Assembly (NCBI RefSeq): GCF_009827305.1
Contig: NZ_WTYJ01000001.1
Coordinates: forward strand, 1,302,001-1,366,000
Source: Croceibacterium xixiisoli
GTDB taxonomy: Bacteria; Pseudomonadota; Alphaproteobacteria; Sphingomonadales; Sphingomonadaceae
DNA length: 64,000 bases
Reading direction: 5' to 3'
Part shown: positions 40,359 to 48,595 of the stretch, in pieces
How the letters are laid out: every line of letters begins with the position of its first letter
How positions within the stretch are numbered: the stretch's first letter is position 1
Made by a program: the position numbers and the translations under genes
Notes under the pieces: generated by a model
Databases searched by the model: none
What the model saw: only the letters and a program-made list of their open reading frames with translations
What the model was told of the DNA's origin: nothing

Positions 40359-41957
40359 ATGGCTGAAACTGTGAAACTCGATGCGCTGGTGGTGGGCGCC
40401 GGCTTTGCCGGGCTCTACATGCTGCACAAGCTGCGCGAACAGGGCCTCTCCGCCCAAGTGGTCGAAGCCGGCAAGGGTGTCGGCGGCACCTGGTACTGGA
40501 ACCGCTATCCCGGCGCGCGCTGCGATATTCCCAGCGTCGAATACAGCTTCTCCTTCTCTCCGGAACTGGAGCGGGATTGGCGCTGGAGCGAACGCTACGC
40601 CCCGCAGCCGGAAATCCTCGCCTATCTCGAACATGTCGCCGATCGGTTCGATCTCAACCGCAATATCCAATTCGAAACGCGGGTGACGGCGGCGCAATGG
40701 GATGAAGCGGCCACCTACTGGCATGTCGAAACCGACCGGGGGCAGGCCTATACCGCCCATTATCTGATCCTGGCCACTGGTGCCCTTTCGGCACCCAATC
40801 TGCCCGATCTGCCGGGGTTGGACAGCTTCACCGGCACAGTGCTGCACACCGCGAAATGGGATGAAAGCGTCGATCTGACCGGCCGCAATGTCGCCCTGTT
40901 CGGTACCGGATCTTCGGGAATTCAGGTCACTCCCGAACTCGCGAAGCGGGCCGCGCAACTCACTGTGTTCCAGCGCACCCCGAATTTCGCGGTGCCCGCT
41001 GGCAATCATCCGCTGAGCGATGAATATCTGGCCGAAATCGCCCCGCAATTGCCGGGCCTGCGCGAACAGGCGCGGCAATCCCCGCTTGGCTTCTTCGCCA
41101 CCCCCAGTCCGGGCCTGGCGAAGGAGGCGACGGCCGATGCCCGTGCGCAGCGGCTGGAACAGCATTGGGCCGCCGGCACCACCGGGCTGCTGCTCGCTTA
41201 CGAGGATCTGCTGTTCGATGAAGAATCGAACAGCCACGCCGCCGAATTCGCGCGGAGCAAGATCGCCGGGCAGATCAACGATCCCGAAACCGCCCGCAAG
41301 GTCACGCCGCAGGGCTATCCGCTCGGCTCCCGCCGCCTGTGTTCGGAAATCGGTTTCTACGATGCGCTGAACCGCGACAATGTGGCCGTGGTGGATGTGC
41401 GCGAAGAACCGGTCACGCAGATCACCGGCGATGCGATCCAGACGTCGGATGGCACCTATCCCGCCGATGTGATCGTCTTCGCCACCGGCTTCGATGCTGT
41501 CGTGGGCGCGATCAATGCGATCGACATCCGTGGGGAAGGCGGGCGGTCGCTGCGGGAAGAATGGGCCGATGGGCCACGCGCCTATCTCGGCCTGGCGGTG
41601 GCCGGTTTCCCCAATCTCTTCACCATCACCGGCCCCGGCAGCCCGTCGGTCCTCAGCAATGTCGTACTGTCGATCGAACAGCATGTCGAATGGATCGCGC
41701 AATGCCTGTCCGATCTGGATGCACGCGGCGTTACCCGGCTGGAAGCGCAGGCAGATGCGGAACAGGAATGGATGGAACATTCCGATGCCATCGCGCAGCA
41801 GACGCTCTTTCCGCGCGCCAACAGCTGGTACCACGGCCGCACGCGTGACGGGCGGCGGGTGTTCCTGCCCTATCTGGGCGGCTGCGGCGCCTATCGGGAC
41901 AAATGCAATGCGGTGGCCGCTGACAATTACGCCGGCTTCGATCTGGGGAGGGACTGA
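40359..41957 (+). CDS. FAD-dependent Baeyer-Villiger monooxygenase
   Basis: A 532-residue flavoprotein that inserts oxygen next to a ketone using NADPH and O2. FAD motif VVGAGFAGLYMLHKL at the N-terminus, VGGTWYWNRYPGARCD near 40, and the diagnostic BVMO fingerprint FxGxxxHxxxW at 157-167 (FTGTVLHTAKW), then the NADPH motif FGTGSSGIQV. Similar in length to cyclohexanone monooxygenase. It follows an esterase gene and overlaps the start of an SDR by one base. Substrate not predictable; cyclic or aliphatic ketones are likely. Confidence 0.93.
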   Translation: MAETVKLDALVVGAGFAGLYMLHKLREQGLSAQVVEAGKGVGGTWYWNRYPGARCDIPSVEYSFSFSPELERDWRWSERYAPQPEILAYLEHVADRFDLNRNIQFETRVTAAQWDEAATYWHVETDRGQAYTAHYLILATGALSAPNLPDLPGLDSFTGTVLHTAKWDESVDLTGRNVALFGTGSSGIQVTPELAKRAAQLTVFQRTPNFAVPAGNHPLSDEYLAEIAPQLPGLREQARQSPLGFFATPSPGLAKEATADARAQRLEQHWAAGTTGLLLAYEDLLFDEESNSHAAEFARSKIAGQINDPETARKVTPQGYPLGSRRLCSEIGFYDALNRDNVAVVDVREEPVTQITGDAIQTSDGTYPADVIVFATGFDAVVGAINAIDIRGEGGRSLREEWADGPRAYLGLAVAGFPNLFTITGPGSPSVLSNVVLSIEQHVEWIAQCLSDLDARGVTRLEAQADAEQEWMEHSDAIAQQTLFPRANSWYHGRTRDGRRVFLPYLGGCGAYRDKCNAVAADNYAGFDLGRD

Positions 41958-42742
41958 TGGGACGTTTCACAGGCAAGGTGGCGCTCGTCACCGGAGCAGC
42001 CGGCGGGCTGGGCGGCGCATCGGCACGCCTGTTTGCGGAAGAGGGCGCGCAGGTCGTGCTCACCGATGTCGCGGCGCAGGCCGGGCAGGCGATCGCGCAG
42101 GAGATCGACGGGCGCTTCATCGCCCATGACGTATCCGATCCCGCGCAATGGGATGCGGTGGTGGCCGAAACCCTGGGCATCAGCGGGCAGATCGACGTGC
42201 TCGTCAATGCGGCGGGGATAGAGGGCGATCTGGGGCAGGGCGGCCTCGCCACCAGCTATGCAGAATTTCGCCGCGTGCTGTCGATCAATCTCGACGGCAC
42301 CTTCCTGGGCTGCATGGCGGTGATGCCGCATATGATGGAACAGCGGCGCGGCGCGATCGTCAACATCGCCTCGATCGTGTCCTTCATGGGCACGCCGTCT
42401 GGCCTGGCCTATGGCGTCAGCAAGGCGGGCGTCGAACAGCTGACCCGATCGCTGTCGATCATCGGGGCGGAAGACGGCCGGCGCGTGCGCTGCAATTCGG
42501 TTCACCCCGGCGTGATCCGCACCCGCATGACCGACAGCATCATCGCCACCTTCGCCGCTGCGCAGGGAATTACGGAGGATGAGGCGGAAGCAATCGTCAA
42601 TTCCGCCGTGCATTTCCGCGAACGCGGATCCCCGCGCGACATCGCCGAAACGGTCGCCTTCCTCGCCAGCGATGCGGCCGGCTATGTCACCGGCGCCGCC
42701 TTCCGCGTGGACGGCGGCTGGAGCGTCACCAGCGCAGGGTGA
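41957..42742 (+). CDS. SDR dehydrogenase of the BVMO operon
   Basis: A 261-residue short-chain dehydrogenase. TGAAGGLGGASA near 12, NAAGIEG near 79, YGVSKAG with the catalytic Tyr/Lys near 152, and VDGGWS at the C-terminus are all present. It shares one base with the monooxygenase stop. In analogous pathways the SDR oxidises an alcohol to the ketone used by the BVMO. The stop is followed by a long hairpin. Confidence 0.92.
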   Translation: MGRFTGKVALVTGAAGGLGGASARLFAEEGAQVVLTDVAAQAGQAIAQEIDGRFIAHDVSDPAQWDAVVAETLGISGQIDVLVNAAGIEGDLGQGGLATSYAEFRRVLSINLDGTFLGCMAVMPHMMEQRRGAIVNIASIVSFMGTPSGLAYGVSKAGVEQLTRSLSIIGAEDGRRVRCNSVHPGVIRTRMTDSIIATFAAAQGITEDEAEAIVNSAVHFRERGSPRDIAETVAFLASDAAGYVTGAAFRVDGGWSVTSAG

Positions 42743-42770
42743 ACTGAGCGTAGACTGCGGAGGGCTTCAG

Positions 42771-42800
42771 ACAGGGTTGCCAGCAGGCTGGCATCCCTGT
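42771..42800. terminator. Hairpin after the hydrolase-BVMO-SDR operon
   Basis: ACAGGGTTGCCAGC (42771-42784) and GCTGGCATCCCTGT (42787-42800) pair over 14 bases with one mismatch and a 2-base loop. There is no T-tract. It could terminate transcription or be a palindrome of a repeat family. A second GGGGGC/GCCCCC stem lies 20-45 bases further on. Confidence 0.5.
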
Positions 42801-42872
42801 TGGCCTGCAATCAGTACGGGGGCCTTGATGCTGAGACTCGCGCCCCCGCACAAACACTGTTAACATCCCCTC

Positions 42873-43055
42873 ATGACTGCCGAACGCGCCATTTTTGACC
42901 GTCCTGATCAGGAAGATGCGGATTCGCAGGCCGATATCGAGGCGGACGCAGAGGATAGAGCGGGCAAGGTCGTCGACCACGCTGAGGTCGCTGCGTAGCT
43001 GAAGAAATGGGGAACAGATGCTGAAACAGGCCTGCCCCCTGAATGGCTCAGGTAG
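42873..43055 (+). pseudogene. Antitoxin pseudogene with an in-frame amber codon
   Basis: From ATG at 42873 the frame reads MTAERAIFDRPDQEDADSQ, an acidic linker, and KVVDHAEVAA, then TAG at 42996-42998. If read through it continues LKKWGTDAETGLPPEWLR and stops at 43053. This is the layout of CopG-like antitoxins of ParE-type toxins in alphaproteobacteria, which usually have a Trp where the TAG is (AAW-LKKWG). A single base change TGG to TAG explains the break. The end overlaps the start of a toxin-like frame by 13 bases, as in intact pairs. Confidence 0.65.
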
Positions 43056-43099
43056 TCTGGACGCAGCGGGCTCTGCGTCGGCTCGAAGCCGATCTGGCT
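43043..43099 (+). pseudogene. N-terminal remnant of a ParE/RelE-like toxin
   Basis: The frame opens MAQVVWTQRALRRLEA, the typical first helix and strand of ParE-like toxins, in the position expected after the antitoxin. After about 18 codons the sequence departs from the family and runs into unrelated DNA. No core catalytic or C-terminal toxin region is found downstream, so the gene is truncated. Confidence 0.55.
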
Positions 43100-43390
43100 G
43101 ACCCTTTAGTCGCCTCCCAAGAGACGCCCGGAGAACCCGCCTCGCATGCTCCAATTGCATCAGAGGTGCCAGCCAGACCGGAGCGCAAAATACTGTCGCG
43201 CCGTGACATTGTAAATAATCTGGGTCAGAAAATGGGCGGGCGCATCACGTTCACCGAGAGTGAGCGGATCGCTGAACTGTTTAAAACCCGCAATCTGTCC
43301 ATCGCGCTGCATGAGCTGCGGTACCGGAAAACGCAGCCCACGCCTTCTCCCGCACGCGAGAGCCCCTATCTGGTCACTTCATCCGCGCTC
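43100..43390 (+). other. Fragment of unknown, lower-GC DNA between the toxin remnant and the phosphoesterase
   Basis: About 290 bases are more AT-rich than their surroundings. In the toxin-remnant frame they read as a hydrophilic protein-like segment (KILSRRDIVNNLGQKMGGRI, TESERIAELFKTRNL, SIALHELRYRK) that I cannot place. The segment has no start of its own and ends by running into the phosphoesterase gene in another frame. It looks like a relic of an inserted or deleted gene. Confidence 0.4.
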
Positions 43391-44519
43391 GAGGACCAGT
43401 CCCATCTCCCATCTCTTCTTCGCAATTCCCTGCGCCTATGTTCTTGCGCGCTGGCTCTGGCCGCTTTCCATCCCGATGGCATGGAAGGCCGGTTTGGGCG
43501 TGCTGCTGCTGATCGGTTCGCAATATCATCTGTGGAGCAGGCTTTCCTCCGGCTCGATCTTCGATCCGGAATTCCCGCGCGAAATCGTGATCGCGTTCAA
43601 TGGGCTTTTCGGCGCGCTGCTGATCCTGGCGGTGTTGCAGATCCTGCTCGATCTGGGCCTGATCGCCACCGCCATTGTGCGGCGCGGTTTCATCGGCGCG
43701 CCGGACTGGCTTCGTTTCGCCATGGGTGGCACTGCGGCCATTCTTTCCGGGATAGGCGTCTGGAACGCGATCCGCGTGCCGCCGGTCAAGGATGTGGAGA
43801 TCGCCATTGCCGGCCTGCCGCCCCGGTTTGACGGCTATCGCATCATCCAGCTGACGGACATGCACATCAGCCGACTGTTCCCCGCGACATGGACGCGCAG
43901 CGTGGTGGATCGCACCAATGCCGCCGGGGCGGATCTGATCGTCGTCACCGGCGATTTCATCGATGGTTCCGTCGCCCTGCGCCGCGCCGATGTCGAACCG
44001 CTGCGCGATCTGCGTGCGCCCGATGGCGTCTATGCGATCCCCGGCAACCACGAATATTACTTCAGCTACCCCGACTGGATGCGCCATCTGACGGGCATGG
44101 GTTTCCGCATGCTGCCCAATGCCCATGCGGTGCTGTCACGCGGCGCTGACCGGCTGGTGCTGGCGGGAGTAACCGATCTGTCGGCGCCCGCCATCGGCCA
44201 GCCAGGCCCCGATCTGCGCGCCGCACTGAATGGCGCGCCGCAGGGCGTACCGGTCATCCTGCTGGACCATCAGCCCAAGCTGGCACGCAAGGCCGCCGAT
44301 GCCGGGGTCGCGCTCCAGCTGTCGGGGCACACGCATGGCGGGATGATCACCGGACTCGACCGGCTGGTCGCCCCGGCCAACAATGGCTTCGTGTCCGGCC
44401 GCTACGATCTCGGCGGCATGGTGCTTTATGTCAGCAATGGCACGGCCTTGTGGCCCGGTTTCGCCCTGCGCCTTGGCCGCCCGTCAGAATTGACCCGCAT
44501 CACCCTGCGCCGTCGATGA
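43260..44519 (+). CDS. Membrane-anchored metallophosphoesterase (YkuE/YaeI-like), front end rearranged
   Basis: The recognisable protein begins around 43392 (SHLFFAIPCAYVLARWLWP) with four membrane helices, then a calcineurin-like phosphoesterase domain: QLTDMHIS, VTGDFIDG, PGNHEYY, LLDHQPK and SGHTHGG supply all metal ligands. Relatives act on UDP-diacylglucosamine-type or lipid substrates or have unknown targets. The 40-odd codons before 43392 look non-native, and no ATG lies close to the conserved start. The GTG at 43260 is the first in-frame option; an ATG at 43311 is another. The original start may have been lost at the rearrangement junction. Confidence 0.75.
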   Translation: MSGSLNCLKPAICPSRCMSCGTGKRSPRLLPHARAPIWSLHPRSRTSPISHLFFAIPCAYVLARWLWPLSIPMAWKAGLGVLLLIGSQYHLWSRLSSGSIFDPEFPREIVIAFNGLFGALLILAVLQILLDLGLIATAIVRRGFIGAPDWLRFAMGGTAAILSGIGVWNAIRVPPVKDVEIAIAGLPPRFDGYRIIQLTDMHISRLFPATWTRSVVDRTNAAGADLIVVTGDFIDGSVALRRADVEPLRDLRAPDGVYAIPGNHEYYFSYPDWMRHLTGMGFRMLPNAHAVLSRGADRLVLAGVTDLSAPAIGQPGPDLRAALNGAPQGVPVILLDHQPKLARKAADAGVALQLSGHTHGGMITGLDRLVAPANNGFVSGRYDLGGMVLYVSNGTALWPGFALRLGRPSELTRITLRRR

Positions 44520-44825
44520 TGGAGGGTGCGTGCTGGAAGAATCGGGGGCATCACAACAGCTTCGAGTCGAATTGAAACCCGTAAGCCAGCTCTCAGTCGA
44601 ACAATTGCTTCATTATGTCGTCGCTTTGCCGCAATGGGCGCCTATTCGAGAGTGTTGCCCGGGCATAACCCCGCGCAGCATCGCTTGCGCCGCCGCGAAA
44701 AATCGGTATAGCGCGCGGCTTCACCGCATGGTCGCTTCGTCGCCGTTTCCCTTGCGAATGCAGGGGGCATGGCCTAGGGGCAACCGTCAAAGCTGACCTA
44801 AAGATTTCAAGGAACAGGTGCCGAA
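44520..44825 (+). promoter_or_regulatory. Upstream region of rpmF with a candidate promoter
   Basis: No gene is visible in these 306 bases. A candidate promoter is TTGCGC (44685-44690) and TATAGC (44707-44712) with a 16-base spacer, which would give an untranslated leader of about 105 bases before rpmF. The RBS CAAGGAA lies near 44809-44815. Confidence 0.4.
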
Positions 44826-45005
44826 ATGGCTGTCCCTAAAAGAAAAGTATCCCCGTCACGTCGTGGCATGCGTCGTTCGCACGATGCGCTGAAGGTTGAA
44901 GCCTTCCATGAATGCGGCAATTGCGGCGAACTGAAGCGCCCGCACAATCTGTGCAATGCTTGCGGCCACTACAACGGTCGCGAAGTCGTTTCGGTCGGGC
45001 TCTAA
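44826..45005 (+). CDS. rpmF: 50S ribosomal protein L32
   Basis: A 59-residue ribosomal protein, [19 protein letters not shown] at the N-terminus and a zinc-ribbon pair [18 protein letters not shown] in the middle (Cys-x2-Cys and Cys-x2-Cys). The four Cys make it the zinc-binding form. It sits 28 bases before plsX, the standard rpmF-plsX-fabH order. Confidence 0.97.
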   Translation: MAVPKRKVSPSRRGMRRSHDALKVEAFHECGNCGELKRPHNLCNACGHYNGREVVSVGL

Positions 45006-45032
45006 GCCCTTACTTAGCCAAGGAATTCGCGC

Positions 45033-46091
45033 ATGAGCTTGCCGCGTATCGCCGTCGATGCGATGGGCGGGGACGAAGGCGTGGGGGTAATGGTGTCCGG
45101 CGCGGCTCTCGCCCGCCGGCGGCATGACCGTTTCAAATTCCTGCTTGTGGGTGATGAAGAGCGCATCAAGCGGGCGCTCGATTCTCACCCCAACATGCGC
45201 GAAGCATCCGAAATCCTCCATTGTGAGGATGTTGTGGCGGGCGATGAAAAGCCCACCCAGGCGCTTCGTCGTGCCAAGACGACATCCATGGGCCTTGCCA
45301 TCAATGCGGTAAAACGCGGCGATGCGGGGGCCGCCGTCAGTGCCGGCAATACCGGCGCGCTGATGGCCATGTCCAAGCTGGCCCTGCGCACCATGCCAGG
45401 GATCGACCGGCCCGCGCTCGCCGCGCTGATGCCCACGCTCGAAGATCACGATGTGATCATGCTCGATCTGGGCGCGAACACCGAATGCGATGCCCGCAAT
45501 CTGGTGCAGTTCGCCATCATGGGGGCGGCTTATTCGCGGATCGTGACCGGCAGCGATGCCCCGCGTGTGCGCCTGCTCAACATCGGCACCGAAGACACCA
45601 AGGGCACCGAATCGCTCCAGGCTGCCGCCACGCGGCTGCGCGAAGCAACCGGCCTGGCGCTGCGTTTCGAAGGCTTTGTCGAGGCGGACAAGATAAATCG
45701 CGGCAATGTCGATGTGGTCGTGACCGACGGATTTTCCGGCAATATCGCCCTGAAGGCGATCGAGGGGGCGGCCCGTTTCGTCACCGATCTGCTGAAAGAT
45801 GCGTTCCGCAGCTCCGTCCGTTCGAAGATCGGCTTCCTGATCTCCCGCCCGGCGACCGAATTGCTGCGCCATCATCTCGATCCCAACAACCACAATGGCG
45901 CCGTTTTCCTCGGCCTCAATGGTGTGGTGGTGAAATCGCACGGCAGCGCCAATGCTGCCGGCGTTGCCAATGCGGTCGCCGTGGCCGCTCGCTTGCTGGA
46001 AGAAGACCTGACACACAGGATTGCTGCCGACCTCGCCGAATTGGGGGAAGACCGCCTGCGCGATCATGGCAATGGGATAGTCTACAAGTGA
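45033..46091 (+). CDS. plsX: Phosphate acyltransferase PlsX
   Basis: A 352-residue enzyme that makes acyl-phosphate from acyl-ACP for phospholipid synthesis with Pls[12 protein letters not shown] at the N-terminus, [10 protein letters not shown] near 103, DLGANTECD near 147 and [11 protein letters not shown] near 230 are diagnostic. It is a peripheral membrane protein. Its stop overlaps the GTG start of fabH. Confidence 0.97.
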   Translation: MSLPRIAVDAMGGDEGVGVMVSGAALARRRHDRFKFLLVGDEERIKRALDSHPNMREASEILHCEDVVAGDEKPTQALRRAKTTSMGLAINAVKRGDAGAAVSAGNTGALMAMSKLALRTMPGIDRPALAALMPTLEDHDVIMLDLGANTECDARNLVQFAIMGAAYSRIVTGSDAPRVRLLNIGTEDTKGTESLQAAATRLREATGLALRFEGFVEADKINRGNVDVVVTDGFSGNIALKAIEGAARFVTDLLKDAFRSSVRSKIGFLISRPATELLRHHLDPNNHNGAVFLGLNGVVVKSHGSANAAGVANAVAVAARLLEEDLTHRIAADLAELGEDRLRDHGNGIVYK

Positions 46092-47053
46092 TCCGTTCCG
46101 TGCTGAAGGGTGTCGGTTCGGCCTTGCCGAAGCGTGCCGTGTCGAATGATGAACTGGCCAGCCAGGTCGACACCAGTGACGAATGGATCCGGGAACGCAC
46201 CGGCATCACCGTGCGCCATATTGCAGGGGAGGGGGAAACGACCTCCAGCCTGGCAACCGATGCGGCCCGCGCCGCGCTGGCCGATGCGGGCATCGATGCC
46301 TCCGCCATTGATCTGATTGTCGTCGCCACGGCCACGCCGGACCAGACTTTCCCCGCCACGGCCACGCTGGTGCAGAATGCCCTGGGCTGCAACGGCGGCG
46401 CGGCGTTCGATGTGGCGGCGGTGTGCTCCGGCTTTCTATATGCCTTGAGCACGGCCGATTCGATGCTGCGCTGTGGCATGGCCCGCACTGCGCTGGTGAT
46501 CGGGGCAGAAACTTTCAGCCGTATTCTGGACTGGGAAGATCGCGCCACCTGCGTGCTGTTCGGCGATGGCGCGGGCGCCTTCGTCCTGGCGGCAGAGGAT
46601 GTGGCGGAAGATGGCCCGGGCGTGCTCGCCTCGCGCTTGCATGCTGATGGCGCGCACAATCAGTTGCTGTTCGTCGATGGCGGCCCGTCCACCACCGGCA
46701 CCGTGGGCAAGCTGCGGATGAAGGGGCGCGAAGTGTTTCGCCACGCCGTGGTCAATCTGGCCCAGGTGCTGCAGGAAGTGCTCGAACTCGGCGGTAAGGC
46801 GCCGGCGGATATCGACTGGGTCGTGCCGCATCAGGCGAATATGCGCATTCTCGATGCCACCGCCCGCAAGCTCGGCCTGCCGTTCGAAAAAGTGGTGGTC
46901 ACCGTGGATCGGCATGCCAACACCTCGGCCGCTTCGGTACCGCTGGCGTTTGATGTCGCCTGGCGCGACGGGCGGATCCAGCGCGGCCAATTGGTCATGC
47001 TGGAGGCCATGGGCGGCGGCTTCACCTGGGGTGCAAGCCTGCTGCGGGTCTGA
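46088..47053 (+). CDS. fabH: 3-oxoacyl-ACP synthase III (beta-ketoacyl-ACP synthase III)
   Basis: A 321-residue condensing enzyme that starts fatty-acid synthesis from acetyl-CoA and malonyl-ACP. The catalytic triad is visible: Cys in [11 protein letters not shown] (about 113), His in VPHQANMR (about 248) and Asn in HANTSAAS (about 278). The start is GTG, overlapping the plsX stop. [14 protein letters not shown] is the normal C-terminus. Confidence 0.97.
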   Translation: MIRSVLKGVGSALPKRAVSNDELASQVDTSDEWIRERTGITVRHIAGEGETTSSLATDAARAALADAGIDASAIDLIVVATATPDQTFPATATLVQNALGCNGGAAFDVAAVCSGFLYALSTADSMLRCGMARTALVIGAETFSRILDWEDRATCVLFGDGAGAFVLAAEDVAEDGPGVLASRLHADGAHNQLLFVDGGPSTTGTVGKLRMKGREVFRHAVVNLAQVLQEVLELGGKAPADIDWVVPHQANMRILDATARKLGLPFEKVVVTVDRHANTSAASVPLAFDVAWRDGRIQRGQLVMLEAMGGGFTWGASLLRV

Positions 47054-47225
47054 CCGGAGCATCGCGTTAACCACTCAGGCCGCAACGCTGCATCCCGGCG
47101 CGAAATTTTCTAACTAATCCGAGCCATGCGGCGGTTAATTTGTAACCCGCGCCGCTTGCCAGACCATTGCATTTCCTGCATCAAGTCCGCCTTACTGCAA
47201 GCAGGTAGAGGGAAGGTTTCGCAAT

Positions 47226-47528
47226 ATGATGCGATCCGTGGGCACGCTGACTCGCGCCGATCTGGCCGAAACAATCAACCGTCGCATGGGATTCTCCCGT
47301 GCCGAAAGTCTGGCTCTGGTCGAAGAGATCCTGGGCAAGATGGGCGATGCCATGGCTGAAGGCCAGAATGTGAAGATTTCCGGTTTCGGCAGCTTTGTTC
47401 TGCGTGACAAGAAGGAACGTATCGGCCGCAACCCCAAGACGGGCGTCGAGGCTGCGATCACGCCCCGCCGCGTGATGACCTTCCGTGCCAGCCAGAAGCT
47501 GAAAGACAGGATTTCGGAGGGCGAGTGA
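47226..47528 (+). CDS. ihfA: Integration host factor subunit alpha
   Basis: A 100-residue DNA-bending protein. [20 protein letters not shown], then [24 protein letters not shown], which is the beta-arm, and [12 protein letters not shown] match IhfA. It acts with IhfB (not in this window) in nucleoid structure. The RBS GGGAAGG precedes two adjacent ATGs. Its end overlaps the next start by four bases. Confidence 0.95.
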   Translation: MMRSVGTLTRADLAETINRRMGFSRAESLALVEEILGKMGDAMAEGQNVKISGFGSFVLRDKKERIGRNPKTGVEAAITPRRVMTFRASQKLKDRISEGE

Positions 47529-47923
47529 GCGACGACCGCCAACTGCGTTTTGACGACGGTAAGGACCCGGGCGCGCTGCGCACCATCGGGGAGCTTTCGC
47601 AGGCACTCGACATTCGTCAGCATGTCTTGCGCTATTGGGAACAGCAGTTCCCCATGCTCAAACCGCTCAAGCGCAGTGGCGGCAGGCGCTATTATCGCCC
47701 CGAAGATGTGACGCTTGTCGAAACCATCAATCGACTGGTCAATCACGAAGGCTACACGCTGAAGGGGGCCCGCCAGGCGATCGCCGCAAAATCGGTTTCG
47801 GAGGCAGAAGCGCAGGCTGCACCGACCGCCCCGATGGCAGAGCCGGCGGCCGTTCTCGCCGCCAGTATCCTGCCTGAATTGCGCCAGATTCGCGATCGGC
47901 TTGCTCGCGCACTAGCGGCCTGA
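47525..47923 (+). CDS. MerR-family transcriptional regulator
   Basis: A 132-residue protein with a MerR winged-helix (about 18-85; [24 protein letters not shown], then [21 protein letters not shown]) and a short Ala-rich helical tail, without a Cys metal site. Start is GTG overlapping the ihfA stop. This fabH-ihfA-merR order is common in alphaproteobacteria. The ligand and targets are unknown. Confidence 0.93.
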   Translation: MSDDRQLRFDDGKDPGALRTIGELSQALDIRQHVLRYWEQQFPMLKPLKRSGGRRYYRPEDVTLVETINRLVNHEGYTLKGARQAIAAKSVSEAEAQAAPTAPMAEPAAVLAASILPELRQIRDRLARALAA

Positions 47924-47940
47924 CCGGCTCGACGCCGGTC
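47922..47940. terminator. Hairpin at the end of the rpmF-merR operon
   Basis: GACCGGC-TCGAC-GCCGGTC is a perfect 7-base stem overlapping the merR stop codon. It has no T-tract. It also lies 4 bases before the convergent DUF1826 gene stop, so it may serve both strands. Confidence 0.55.
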
Positions 47941-47943
47941 ATC

Positions 47944-48537
47944 TCACTCCATCACTGGATCCAGCACCAGCAGCAGGCGCTGCGTGCCAGTTCCCGCAAT
48001 CGGCGGGGACCGGTGGAGCACGGCAGGCTCCTCCGTCAGCAATCTGCCTTTCAGCACAGCGACATCGCCGGTTTGCAACTGTGCGATATCATCAGGATGC
48101 TTTGCCCTGATCCATTGCGTGGCCGGCCCGCGATAGGTGGTGAGCATTCGGTAGGTGACATAATCGGCGTGAAACCGGCGGCAGGCATCGGTCTCGATGA
48201 TTTCCAGCCGCAGTTTCATTCGCGCGCAGCCGCTGATCTGCGCCAGATGATGGGCCAGTTGCGCAGCATCGGCGGCCAGCAGTCGCGCGGATGGGGCGTC
48301 ATAACCGGCAATCACCAGATTGGCGGCCAGCCCATCTACCGTGACCGGCAGGTCCAATGTCAGGGTTACGTCGTCGAGTCCGTCCAGATCGAGTGCAGGG
48401 AGGGCATCAGCCAGATCTGACGGCAGCGGACGTTGCCACACCGCCATTTCGGCCGCCTCATTACGCAGCGCTTGCAGAGCTGCCGAAGAGGGAGACTGGA
48501 AAACCGGGTCGGTGATTGTATTTAAATGATATAACAT
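47944..48537 (-). CDS. DUF1826 family protein (possible zinc-homeostasis link)
   Basis: A 197-residue cytoplasmic protein with DUF1826 features: LAHHLAQISGCARMKLRLEI and FHADYVTYRMLTTYRGPATQW, where the HAD and Tyr/Arg-rich region suggests a metal site. This family is reported beside COG0523 metallochaperones and Zur-controlled genes in proteobacteria. The ATG at 48537 is the best start (GGA 6 bases before it) and lies inside a 19-base palindrome that resembles a Zur operator. Function unproven. Confidence 0.8.
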   Translation of the reverse strand: MLYHLNTITDPVFQSPSSAALQALRNEAAEMAVWQRPLPSDLADALPALDLDGLDDVTLTLDLPVTVDGLAANLVIAGYDAPSARLLAADAAQLAHHLAQISGCARMKLRLEIIETDACRRFHADYVTYRMLTTYRGPATQWIRAKHPDDIAQLQTGDVAVLKGRLLTEEPAVLHRSPPIAGTGTQRLLLVLDPVME

Positions 48538-48543
48538 ATCATT
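48525..48543. promoter_or_regulatory. Zur-like palindrome across the DUF1826 start codon
   Basis: AATGATAT-AAC-ATATCATT is a perfect palindrome with a 3-base centre, AT-rich in a GC-rich genome. It resembles the alphaproteobacterial Zur box family (GTTATA-type dyads with AATG/ATT ends). It covers the start codon (48535-48537), so binding could block translation initiation or transcription. Binding protein not in the window. Confidence 0.5.
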
Positions 48544-48595
48544 CCGTTTAGAGCGATCAGCGCCGCCTGTCCAGCCGCCCCGCATCGCCAGGGTG

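Noticed and set aside
42726-43160. 144-codon frame antisense to the toxin-antitoxin remnant
   Set aside because: Its complement preserves recognisable antitoxin and toxin starts; the antisense translation has no family features.
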